DNA from: VAZQ01 sp035293945
Lineage (GTDB): Bacteria > Pseudomonadota > Alphaproteobacteria > Rhizobiales > Xanthobacteraceae
NCBI GenBank assembly: GCA_035293945.1
Contig: DATGLV010000002.1
Location: 186,001-250,000, forward strand
DNA length: 64,000 bases
Direction of reading: 5' to 3'
This document shows, piece after piece, positions 46,638 through 55,700 of the stretch (positions within the stretch are counted from its first letter, which is position 1; each line of letters opens with the position of its first letter). The notes under the pieces were generated by a model, which had not been told where the DNA came from, searched no databases, and was given only the letters and a program-made list of their open reading frames with translations. Made by a program: the position numbers and the translations under genes.

Positions 46638-47849
46638 ATGACGCAACCGGTGATGATACAGTGGTCTATATCGAGCTTTTTCGGCTGGGGCGTCTACGGC
46701 CTCAACCTCGCTTTGAACTGGGCCGGCGACGGCGAGATCGAGCCGGTCTGCGTTTCCCCCTTCACGCCCGGACAGATCAACGTCGATCCTCTGCGCCAGC
46801 GAGCGCTGCTGCCGTTTCTCCTGCGTTCCATCCAGTTCCAGGAGCAGATCGCGCAGCACGCAGGCGGTTCGGCCACGGCGAGCGCCCCGCTCCTGCTGGC
46901 GCTCGGCAACGGCTTCCTGGGTTCGCCGGCAGCTCACAACGTGGTGCTCGGGGGTAGTCCGACCATCGGGGTGATCTTCTTCGAAGAGGCTCTCGACCAA
47001 GAAGCAGTAAAGCGCGGCAAGCAGCTGCCGCTGATGATCACCGGCTCGACCTGGAACGAGCAGGTCCTGCGCGCCTATGGATTCGACAATGTGCAGACGA
47101 TCCTGCAGGGCATCGATCCGACCCATTTCCATCCCGGGCCCAAGCTCGGGGTGATGGGCGACCGCTTTCTCATCTTCTCCGGCGGCAAGGCGGAGTTGCG
47201 CAAAGGCCAGGACATCGTGATGGCGGCATTCCGGGTTTTCGCCAAGCGCCACCCGGAAGCAACCCTGGTCACGGCCTGGCATAGCCCGTGGCCACACCTT
47301 GCCCGCAGCCTCGACCAAACCGGATTGGTCGCGCCGGTCGTCTTCGACAAAGAGGGCAAGCTCGACGCCACTGCCTGGGCTGCCGCCAACGACGTCGCGC
47401 CGCAGCAGATCCTCGATCTCGGCAACATCCCGAACGTGGACATGCCGACGGTGCTGCGCGAGATGGATGCGGCGGTCTTCACCAACCGGTCCGAGGGTGG
47501 CACCAACCTGGTCGCCATGGAGTGCATGGCGTGCGGAGTTCCGGTCATCCTTTCGCGCAATACCGGCCATCTCGACCTGATCAAGGAGGACAATTGCTAT
47601 CCGCTCGATGAGCAGAAGGCGGTCGACAACCGCTGGAACAGCGTCGCCGACGTCGCCTGCTGGGGCGAAAGCCAGGTCGACGAAGTGGTCGAGCGCCTGG
47701 AGCAGATCTTCGCCGACCGCGAGACCGCCCGGCTGCGCGCGGCACGTGCCGCTCGCATGATGCAGCGCATGACCTGGGCCGACACCGCGCGACAAATGAA
47801 AGAGATCGTGCTGAAGGCGGCCAAGGATTTGGTGCAGAAAGCCGCGTGA
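46638..47849 (+). CDS. Glycosyltransferase, GT4-like
   Basis: 403 residues with GGAGACAGCA before the ATG. The C-terminal GT-B donor domain shows FLIFSGGKAELRKGQDIVMAAF, NIPNVDMPTVLREMDAAVF and the nucleotide-sugar binding block SEGGTNLVAMECMACGVPVILS. The N-terminal domain begins IQWSISSFFGWGVYGLNLAL, a glycine-rich first strand. Such enzymes transfer a sugar from a nucleotide donor. The acceptor is not evident; flagellin or a surface polysaccharide is suggested by the location. Gene fragments on both sides suggest that a larger set once existed here. Confidence 0.85.
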   Translation: MTQPVMIQWSISSFFGWGVYGLNLALNWAGDGEIEPVCVSPFTPGQINVDPLRQRALLPFLLRSIQFQEQIAQHAGGSATASAPLLLALGNGFLGSPAAHNVVLGGSPTIGVIFFEEALDQEAVKRGKQLPLMITGSTWNEQVLRAYGFDNVQTILQGIDPTHFHPGPKLGVMGDRFLIFSGGKAELRKGQDIVMAAFRVFAKRHPEATLVTAWHSPWPHLARSLDQTGLVAPVVFDKEGKLDATAWAAANDVAPQQILDLGNIPNVDMPTVLREMDAAVFTNRSEGGTNLVAMECMACGVPVILSRNTGHLDLIKEDNCYPLDEQKAVDNRWNSVADVACWGESQVDEVVERLEQIFADRETARLRAARAARMMQRMTWADTARQMKEIVLKAAKDLVQKAA

Positions 47850-48321
47850 TCGAACCTCAAAGGGGGCAATCGGGGTGGAATGGAATATAGAGATCCGCGG
47901 GCGCGGCGGCCGCATCGCCGCGATGTCACCTGACCTGATCGACGGCCGAAGCCTCCGCGACGGCTACTTGCGCGCTTGTGGAATTGGACAGCAGACGCGG
48001 GCGTGAGGAACCTGGAGCTGGTCAAGGGCATGTTCGCGGACAGCATCCCGACCATGCTGCCTGCGGTGGAGAATCTTGTTATCCGTCGCGATGGCCTGCG
48101 CGCCGAGCAGGCGTTTCCGCACCACGTATGTCGGACGCCCTGGTGTAACGGTGCCGGCGCGGTGCCGCTCACGCTGCCGCACTTCCTCCGCGGTCGAATC
48201 GTCCGTTGTCCCTGCGGCTATGTCCGTTCGGCCCTGCCGCTGGAATTCAATCGCGCTCAAAGCTCAGGAACGGCTCCGAGCGGATCACGCAATCAACCTG
48301 CCATGCAGAAGACAAATCCGA
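47850..48321. other. Gap of 472 bases with a possible methyltransferase remnant
   Basis: No intact gene was found. In one plus-strand frame, 47976-48060 reads WNWTADAGVRNLELVKGMFA then DSIPTMLPAVENLVI, which is reminiscent of the strand-loop region of TylF-type O-methyltransferases (VKGMFADSIP). The frame then loses any family resemblance. This may be the debris of a decayed gene, but the match is short. Confidence 0.35.
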
Positions 48322-49188
48322 TCATGCCGCGTGCGCGGTCGGGATCAGCAAAGCCTGGTATCGAGGGGCAAGATCGGTGCCCGTCACGCGGTCGTAGGCT
48401 TGGAGCGCCAGGTGGACGACGTCGATTGACTTGTAGACATAGTGAAGGATCACCGCGAGCTTCAACAATTGCTCGGGTTGGAGCCGTTCGAGATGCGTGA
48501 TGTCCTTGATGAAGATCATGTCAGCCCAAAGCACTTGACTTAACGGGTTATGCAAATTGCCGTTGACCACAAAAGGCTTCAGCGCCCGGCCATGCAAGTC
48601 GAAGAACCTGTGAAGCAGGAAGCCGAGCTTGCGCAGGGCCAGCTCTTGCTCCGAGAACAGGGGTTGCCCCGTGTACATCGGCACGAACATGACCTCGGTA
48701 TGAACGACGAGGCAGCGCTTCAGTTTTTCTGCTGCATTCTCGAACACCAATAGCTCGCCGCCTTGGACATCGATCTTGAGATAGTCCATCGCCTCGACCT
48801 CGGCGACATCGTCGAGCCGCCTGGTATCGACTTCAACCAGCTCTTTGACCTCCGACCATTGTCCAAACAGGTGAAGGAGGTCGAGGAGATCCAGGTTAGG
48901 CGGCAGGAGCGAATTCATGCCCGACATGGCGCAGACGCGAAATTGATGCCGCCTGCCGTCGCCGATCGCGTATGGCAGGTACGTCTCTCGAGGGCCTTTC
49001 TCTGCCAGCAGCCGCTCGAACGCTTCCGGGTCAGGTTCAAAACCTGTCACCGACGCCATGTCTTCGTCGATGAGCGTCTGATAGGGAGGCTTGACATCGG
49101 CCAGCGGGTTCGCGCCCACGTCAACGACGTTGACCCGCGGCAGGGCGACTATCCCCGCGCAGACATCGACGAGCGATGGCAGCTCCAT
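48322..49188 (-). CDS. FkbM-family methyltransferase
   Basis: 288 residues with GGGGAGG 6 bases before the ATG. The SAM-binding region is VNVVDVGANPLAD, followed by VTGFEPDPEAFERL and the FkbM hallmark MDYLKIDVQGGELLVFENA. FkbM-type enzymes O-methylate sugars and polyketides. The C-terminal 100 residues (QPEQLLKLAVILHYVYKSIDVV) are helical and beyond the core fold. The gene follows the double methyltransferase after 22 bases and is probably in the same transcript, so both may act on the same glycan. Confidence 0.88.
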   Translation of the reverse strand: MELPSLVDVCAGIVALPRVNVVDVGANPLADVKPPYQTLIDEDMASVTGFEPDPEAFERLLAEKGPRETYLPYAIGDGRRHQFRVCAMSGMNSLLPPNLDLLDLLHLFGQWSEVKELVEVDTRRLDDVAEVEAMDYLKIDVQGGELLVFENAAEKLKRCLVVHTEVMFVPMYTGQPLFSEQELALRKLGFLLHRFFDLHGRALKPFVVNGNLHNPLSQVLWADMIFIKDITHLERLQPEQLLKLAVILHYVYKSIDVVHLALQAYDRVTGTDLAPRYQALLIPTAHAA

Positions 49189-49210
49189 CTGTGGCCTCCC
49201 CGCACCCGAT

Positions 49211-50878
49211 TCAACGCGCCCAGCACACCAGCCAGTTCATGGTCACCGGCCGGTTCTCGTTGACGGCGAGCCACCGGTCGGACGACCCCCAACGCTTCAA
49301 AGTGGGGAATTGGTTCGGATCGCGCGGCCCTTCCGACACGACCTCGATGTCGTGGCTCTTGGCGAAGCGCTCGTACAAGGTCGACGTGATCGAGGGGTTG
49401 ATGAAGTCGTGGCATTCCACGATGACATCGCAGGCCGCAATGCTGGGCACCTCCGCGGGATCGAGCAGCTGCAGCTCGCCCCCCTCGCAGTCCACGAACA
49501 GCAGGCTACGATCGCCGTTGGAAATGACATTACGCAGAGTATCGAATGTGCATGTTCCTCCGACCTTCGCGCGTGCATCGACCTGATTGAGCGCCGCAGC
49601 GCGGGAGCATATCGCCTGGGCGCGATCGCTGGTGTCGAAGGCGAATATGCGCGACTGCGGCAGCGCACGCGCCATGCCGACGGCGTAGTAACCCTCGGCG
49701 CAGCCAACGTTGATAACGGTTTTTGGAGCGCGACCGATCGCCTTGGCGATCGCCGGGTGCAATTCCGCCTCGTAGCAGCCGAGCAGCTTGGGCGCGAGGT
49801 CGCCGTCGCCCCAGGAGGCCTCCGGCAGCATGGCCATGCCGGCAAATGGGCCGCTCAGGACGTTGCCATGCTGGGATTCGAACAGCGCCTTGGTGATCTC
49901 CGCCCGCCGACGAGCTTGATATGGCACTTGCAGCTCCTTCTCGAGCTGCGCCATCCGGCCGCGAATGGCTTCCAAAAGCTTGTGGTAGTGCAGCAACCGC
50001 GCGCTGTACTCATTGAGCAGGGCGGATTCATCGAAGGTGTGCCGACGCAACTTCCGCCGCGCCTCGGCAGCGCGATTCTGCAACAACGCGCGGACCACGG
50101 TGCCATCCCGGGCGAGCGGGATGTCATATCGCTCCGGCGCGGTGAATCCGCTTTCAATGAACAGGTCGACCTCTCGGTTGCAGGTTCGAATTTCGATCAG
50201 GTCGAAGCAACCGTGCACGCCGACGAACTGGCCAAATGATTCTTTGGTGAAATAGATCAGGTGGCCGGCGGCTTGGAACCCGCGCTGAAGCAGGCGCACC
50301 TCATTGGGAATATCGACCAGGAGCAAGCCGCCGGGCTTGAGCACGGAGGTGAACAGATCCATGGCCTGATATGGATCCGTGAGGTGCTCGAGCACGTGGG
50401 AGATGCAGACCAGGTCGAAGAAGCTTTCGAACTTTCCTGACTCGAGCTCCTTGTGCTCGATGAGCGTGACCAGCGGGTCAGTCTTCAGCAAGGCAACGAA
50501 TTGCGGGTCCATCTCGGTGACCCAAACCTTGTCGGCGATAGCGCCCAGCTCGTGCCCAAGGGAGCCTTCCGCGGTCCCATAGTCCAGCGCGGCCGAGATC
50601 TTGAGGCCCGGCCGCTGCTCCAACAGATAGGCGATCTGGCTCCTTGCCTGCGCCAGCCCCTTCTCGCGCTGGCCGACCATCGCCTGCGCATCCAGCTTTC
50701 CGCGATAGAAGTGCTTGTAATAGGACTCGAGCCCGCGGTCGGAAACATATTCACTTTGCACGAAGTTGCAGGCGTTGCATTGAATTATGTTGATGCCGAA
50801 ATTGCGGTTGCCGGCGATCTCGCGCAGGTTGGTCGATGCGCAGATCAGACAGGAATTGAACGGACCTTCTTTCGGCAT
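49211..50878 (-). CDS. Fusion of two methyltransferase domains
   Basis: 555 residues from the ATG at 50878 (AGGG 9 bases upstream; an ATG at 50887 is too close to that site). A four-Cys zinc ribbon (CLICAS, then CNACNF) opens the N-terminal part, followed by a class I SAM domain (AALDYGTAEGSLGHELGAIA, then DLVCISHVLEHLTDPYQAMD and LKPGGLLLVDIPNEVRLLQ). After a helical linker (about 265-330) a second SAM domain of FkbM type follows: VINVGCAEGYYAVGMARAL, AFDTSDRAQAIC, LLFVDCEGGELQLLDPAEV. It would make two methylations or a linked pair of steps on a sugar. It is the first gene of a two-gene transcript. Confidence 0.85.
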   Translation of the reverse strand: MPKEGPFNSCLICASTNLREIAGNRNFGINIIQCNACNFVQSEYVSDRGLESYYKHFYRGKLDAQAMVGQREKGLAQARSQIAYLLEQRPGLKISAALDYGTAEGSLGHELGAIADKVWVTEMDPQFVALLKTDPLVTLIEHKELESGKFESFFDLVCISHVLEHLTDPYQAMDLFTSVLKPGGLLLVDIPNEVRLLQRGFQAAGHLIYFTKESFGQFVGVHGCFDLIEIRTCNREVDLFIESGFTAPERYDIPLARDGTVVRALLQNRAAEARRKLRRHTFDESALLNEYSARLLHYHKLLEAIRGRMAQLEKELQVPYQARRRAEITKALFESQHGNVLSGPFAGMAMLPEASWGDGDLAPKLLGCYEAELHPAIAKAIGRAPKTVINVGCAEGYYAVGMARALPQSRIFAFDTSDRAQAICSRAAALNQVDARAKVGGTCTFDTLRNVISNGDRSLLFVDCEGGELQLLDPAEVPSIAACDVIVECHDFINPSITSTLYERFAKSHDIEVVSEGPRDPNQFPTLKRWGSSDRWLAVNENRPVTMNWLVCWAR

Positions 50879-51034
50879 CTGGCGCATCCCTTTGTGCGAC
50901 CCGGACGCATCTGCTGATGCCTGCGGCCCGGGCCTGCCGCGGCGCGTGAACGCGTCTCAAGTGATTCCAAGTCTTGAAAGCCGCGGCCGGACAGAACTGG
51001 GCCTTTCACGGATGCCAGTAGTGGGACAGTATGG

Positions 51035-51049
51035 TTAAGGTCCGCTTAA
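51035..51049. promoter_or_regulatory. CtrA-type box, exact TTAA-N7-TTAA
   Basis: TTAAGGTCCGCTTAA lies about 157 bases upstream of the methyltransferase fusion gene, in the short gap after the TPR/glycosyltransferase gene that ends at 51071. Confidence 0.6.
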
Positions 51050-51070
51050 CGTATCGCGACACCGCTCGGA

Positions 51071-52768
51071 TCAGCCTGATGATGCCAGAAGCCGCCCAAG
51101 CTCACTGCGCACGCGCGCGAGCACGCTTTCCCATTCGCCGAATCGCGACTGGCGGAACAGTCGGGCCGTCGGATACCAGGGGCTGTCCTCGCGTTGGAGC
51201 AGCCAGCGAAAGTCGGGGGTGAACGGCAGCAGCACCCAGACCGGCTTGCCGAGCGCGCCGGCGAGGTGCACCACGGCGGTGTCGACAGCGACGACGAGGT
51301 CGAGCTGTGAGATCACGGCCGCAGTGTCAGCAAAGTCTCGCAGCTCGCGGCCGACCTCGATGAGGCCGGCATGATGCGCAAGGATCGGTTGCTCCGCGGC
51401 GGCGACTTCGTTCTGCAGGCTGACGAACTCCACTCCGGATAGGCTCAAGAGCGAGGCAAAGCGGGCCAGCGCGATCGAGCGGTTATGATTGTTCTTGTGG
51501 GTCGCGCTCCCGGCCCAAACCACGCCGACCCGGGGCAACCGCTGCTCGCCCAACCGCGCGCGCCAATAAGCCACGCGTTCCACTGGCGCCTGCAGATAAG
51601 GAACTTCCGCCGGAACGGTCTCGAGCGTGGTGCCAAGAGCGAGCGGCAAGCTCATGAGCGGACAATGCAAATCGAAAGCAGGCAGCGCCTCGCCGCGAGC
51701 AAAAATCTCCGCTGCGCCATCGATGCCGGTCAGGAGCGACTTGAGTGGCGCATGCACCTCGAGCAGCACGGTTGCGCCCTTTGCCGCCACCGACTTGGCA
51801 TAACGCACGAACTGAAGCGTGTCGCCGAACCCCTGCTCGGCATGCAACAGGATGGTCTTGCCGGCGATCGGCTCCTGCCCAAGCCAGAGCGGCGCCGCGA
51901 AATTGCGTCGCTGCGGTGCCCAGCTCGCCTGCTGCCAACGCCATTCGTAAGCGCGCCAGCCTTGCGCGAGCTCGCCGAGGCGGAGACGGACGAGGCTCGC
52001 ATACCATTCGGCCTCCGGCCGCAGCTTCGGCAGCGCGGCGGCCGCCGCGTAGTAGGACAGCGCCTCTTCGAACTGGTGCCGGTCGGCGCAGATGTGGCCC
52101 ATATTGATCAGAATTTCCGGAATGCCCGGGTCGAGAGTCGAGGCTTTCGCGTAGCTCGCGAAAGCTTCGTCGAGACGCCCGAGCTCCGCCAGCACGCCGC
52201 CGCGGTTGTTGAGGACATCGATATTGTCGGGACGCAGCGTCAGCAAGCGATCGTAGTCGGCAAGGGCCGCATCGAGGCGCTTGAGGCGATACAGAGCGTT
52301 GCCTCGTCCGTGCAGCGCTTCCACGTGACTGGGGTCGACGGCGAGCGCCGCATCCCAGCTCGTCAATGCCTCGCCGATGCGCCCGAGCGTCGACAAGGTG
52401 ACAGCGCGGTTGCTGAGCGCTTGCACATGGTCCGGCCTGAGCGTGACCGCCCGCTCGAAGCTGGCGAGCGCGTCTTCGTGTTGCCGCAAGCCATCGAGCA
52501 CCAGGCCGTAGTTCGCATGCATGTCGGCCGATCGCGGCTCGGCTCTTAATGCCGCGGAGATCAGTCGCAGCGCTTCCGGCAAGCGTCCGTGCTGAAAATT
52601 CGCCAGACCGAGCAGATGCAAGGCGTCCGCGCGTGCCGGGTCGACCGCAAGGATGGCCGCATAAATGCTCGCAGCCTCGTGCAAACGGCCCTGCCGGTGC
52701 AGCGCTTTAGCTTCCTCAATATCAGGAATGGCATCCGGTCGCGCGACGCGGTCGGCCGCCTCGCTCAT
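51071..52768 (-). CDS. TPR protein with C-terminal GT-B glycosyltransferase-like domain
   Basis: 565 residues from the ATG at 52768, which overlaps the stop of the upstream giant TPR gene by 4 bases (ATGA). About seven TPR units occupy residues 15-260 (EAKALHRQGRLHEAASIYAAIL and onward). The C-terminal half has LLHAEQGFGDTLQFVRYAKS, RVGVVWAGSATHKNNHNRSI, DLVVAVDTAVVHLAGALGKP and DSPWYPTARLFRQSRFG. It shares this order of motifs with the proteins at 39298 and 52765. The TPR part probably selects a protein substrate and the GT-B part transfers sugar. No donor or acceptor can be named from sequence. Confidence 0.82.
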   Translation of the reverse strand: MSEAADRVARPDAIPDIEEAKALHRQGRLHEAASIYAAILAVDPARADALHLLGLANFQHGRLPEALRLISAALRAEPRSADMHANYGLVLDGLRQHEDALASFERAVTLRPDHVQALSNRAVTLSTLGRIGEALTSWDAALAVDPSHVEALHGRGNALYRLKRLDAALADYDRLLTLRPDNIDVLNNRGGVLAELGRLDEAFASYAKASTLDPGIPEILINMGHICADRHQFEEALSYYAAAAALPKLRPEAEWYASLVRLRLGELAQGWRAYEWRWQQASWAPQRRNFAAPLWLGQEPIAGKTILLHAEQGFGDTLQFVRYAKSVAAKGATVLLEVHAPLKSLLTGIDGAAEIFARGEALPAFDLHCPLMSLPLALGTTLETVPAEVPYLQAPVERVAYWRARLGEQRLPRVGVVWAGSATHKNNHNRSIALARFASLLSLSGVEFVSLQNEVAAAEQPILAHHAGLIEVGRELRDFADTAAVISQLDLVVAVDTAVVHLAGALGKPVWVLLPFTPDFRWLLQREDSPWYPTARLFRQSRFGEWESVLARVRSELGRLLASSG

Positions 52769-55700
52769 GCGCGCCGCTGCCCGGCCAATGCCTCGAGCTC
52801 TGCACGCACGCGAGCGAACACGCTTTCCCAATCGTCGATGGCGGGCTGCCGAAAGAGGCGCGCGGTCGGATACCAGGGCGAATCCTCGCGCCCAAGCAGC
52901 CAGCGAAAGTCCGGTGCAAAGGGCACCAGCAGCCAGAACGGAGCGCCGATCGCTCCAGCGAGATGCACCACCGAGGTGTCCACCGAAACAACGATATCGA
53001 GGAGCGAGATCAGCGCTGCCGTATCTGCGAAGTCGGAGAATTCCTCACCAAGCGGGATCACATTGGGGTGGCTTTGCAAAATTGCCGCATCGCCCGGCCC
53101 AAGCTCCTTCTGCAGGGTCACGAATTCCACTTTCGGTGTCGCAAACAGCGCGGCGAAGCGCTTGAGGGCTATGGATCGATTGCGGTTGTTGACGTGTGCA
53201 GCGCTACCTGCCCAGGCCACGCCGACGCGGAGCATGCCGCTCTCCCCGAGGCGTCGACGCCACTTGGGAACACGATCCTCCGGCACCGGGATGTAGGGGA
53301 TCTCGGCCGGGATAGTGTCGAGCTCAGTGCCGAAAGCGAGCGGCAAGCTCATCATCGGACACTGCAAATCGAACGCGGGCAGCTTCTCCCCCATGGCATA
53401 GATGCCGGCGATGCCTTCGACCCCGGCCACCACTGTCTTCTGAGAGGCCTGCACCTCCAGGATGACCTTTGCACCGCGTCGCGCCAGCAGAGGGGCGTAG
53501 CGGGCGAACTGGAACGTGTCGCCGAGCCCTTGCTCGGGGTACAGCAGGATGGTCTTACCCGAGACCTCCTCCTGGCCCAGCCACAGCGGCTCCTTGAACT
53601 TGCGCCGATGGGGTAAGGTCTCCTCCTTCTCCCAGCGAATCTCGTAATTCTTCCAACCGTCCTTGAAGTTGCCCAGAGTCAGCTGCGCCAAGCTTGCATT
53701 CCATCGCCCCTCAATGCCTTGGGGCCGCAGCTCGAGCGCCCTCAGATAATTGGCCAATCCCTCTTCAACCTGACCCAGCGAGCCGAACGCATTGCCGCGG
53801 TTGACATAGGCCTCGACGAACTCCGGATCGATCTTCAGGGCTTTGTCGTAGCTCGCCATCGCTTCGTCGTGGCGGCCGAGCATTGCCAGAGCGAGCCCGC
53901 GATTGTTGTAGCTCTGCGCATCGTCGGGAGCGATGGCCGCGGCCCTGTCGTAGCTGTCGAGGGCTTCACTATAGCGCTTGGCCTGCATCAACGCGCCGCC
54001 GCGACCGATATGCGCCACGTAGTGGTTCGGCTCGAGCGCCAATGCCTTGTGAAATTCCATTAGCGCGTCGTCGAATTGCTTGAGTCCCGTCAGGCTGTTG
54101 GCGCGATTTGTCAAAATATCGGCTGAGTCGGGCCGAAGCGCCAGCGCTTGATCGTACGCGGCGAGCGCCTCCTCATGTCGCTTGAGCTTGGCAAGCGTGA
54201 CGCCGCGATTGCTGATTGCCTCGACCTTGCCGGGGTCCTTCTCAATGACGTGCTCGAATGCCTGCAGGGCTTCCTCGTAGCGCTCGAGCGCCAAAAAGTT
54301 TCGCGCGCGATTGTGCAGCGCTTCGATGTGACCGGGATCGATCGCGATCACGCGGTCCCAGCTCGCCTGCGCCTCCTCCCGGCGCTTGAGCGCGGCGAGA
54401 GCAAGGCCCCGGTTGTTGAGAGCGTCGAGCCGGTTGCCCTCGAGTGCCAATGCCGCGTCATAGCTCTCGAGCGCTTCCTGATGCCGCCCAAGAGCGATCA
54501 ACGCGTTGCCGCGGTTGTATCGGGCATCGGCATAGTCGGCGCGCAAAGCCAGCGCCATATTGCAGCTCGCCAGCGCCTCCTGGGGCCGCTTGAGCTCGAG
54601 CAGGGTGACGGCGCGGTTGTTGAGCAGCTCGGGATGCTCTGTCGCGATCTTGAGTGCCGCATTGTAGGCATCGAGCGCCTCTTGGTGGCGCTTGAGCGCC
54701 GCAAGCAGCATGCCGCGACGGTTGCATCCTTCGATGTGACCGGGCGATAGCGACAGCAGCCGATCGTAGCCTTCGAGCGCCGCTTCGCTGCGGCCGAGCT
54801 CGGCCATGGCGTTGCTGCGATTGAACAAGGCATCAACATGGTCGCGTTTGCGCGACAGCACCTCACCATAGCTCGCAACCGCCTCCTCCAAGCGGCCGAG
54901 CGCCTTGAGTGAGTTGGCGAGGTTGTAGAGTGTGCTGAGGTCGCCGGCTTTGAGCGTGAGAGCCTTTTCGAAGCTCTCCAACGCCTCCTCGTGGCGCTTC
55001 AGCGCCGCGAGAATGACGCCGTAGTTCGACAGCGCGGGCACCGACTTGGGATCGGTCTTGAGGGCGGCGGCCACCAGCCGCAGGGCGTCAGCCGATCGGC
55101 CTTGCTGGTGCTTGAGCACGCCGCGCAGATGCAACGCGTCAAATTGGTGGGGGTCCGCTTGCAGAACCGCCTCGTAGATCTTTTCGGCTTCAGCCAATTG
55201 TCCTTGCTGGTGCAAAGCCAGAGCCCGCGCGATCAATGGCGCGGCTTGCGGCGCTTGCTGCCGCACCGGGGGGCGGACCTTCGAGGGCGCCATGTCCTTC
55301 ACCTTGCTCTTGAGCTCCTGAACGACGCGATCTAGAACCGGACCCCAATCGGCCGGGTGCGGTTGGCGGAACAGGCGCACTGACGGGTACCAGGGCGAAT
55401 CCGCCCGATCGAGCAGCCAGCGGAAGTCGGGCGAGAAAGGCAACAGCAGCCAAGCCGGCAGGCCGAGCGCGCCGGCCAAGTGCGCCACCGAGGTATCGAC
55501 CGAGAGGATCAGGTCGAGCTCACTCATGACTGCTGCCGTATCGGCGAAATCGCCAAGCTCGTGGCCGACCAAAGTCACATTCGCGTGCTGCCGCAGCAGC
55601 GCCGCATCGGCGTCGCTCATACCTTTCTGCAAGCTCACGAAGTCTAGGTCCGGCACAGACAGCAGCGACTCGAAACGCACAGGCGCGATCGAGCGGTTGC

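Noticed and set aside
47976..48500. 174-codon plus-strand open frame after the GT4-like gene
   Set aside because: Its 3' half is antisense to the FkbM gene and turns Arg/Ser-rich; only the first 30 or so codons resemble a protein, so it is treated as debris and not as a gene.
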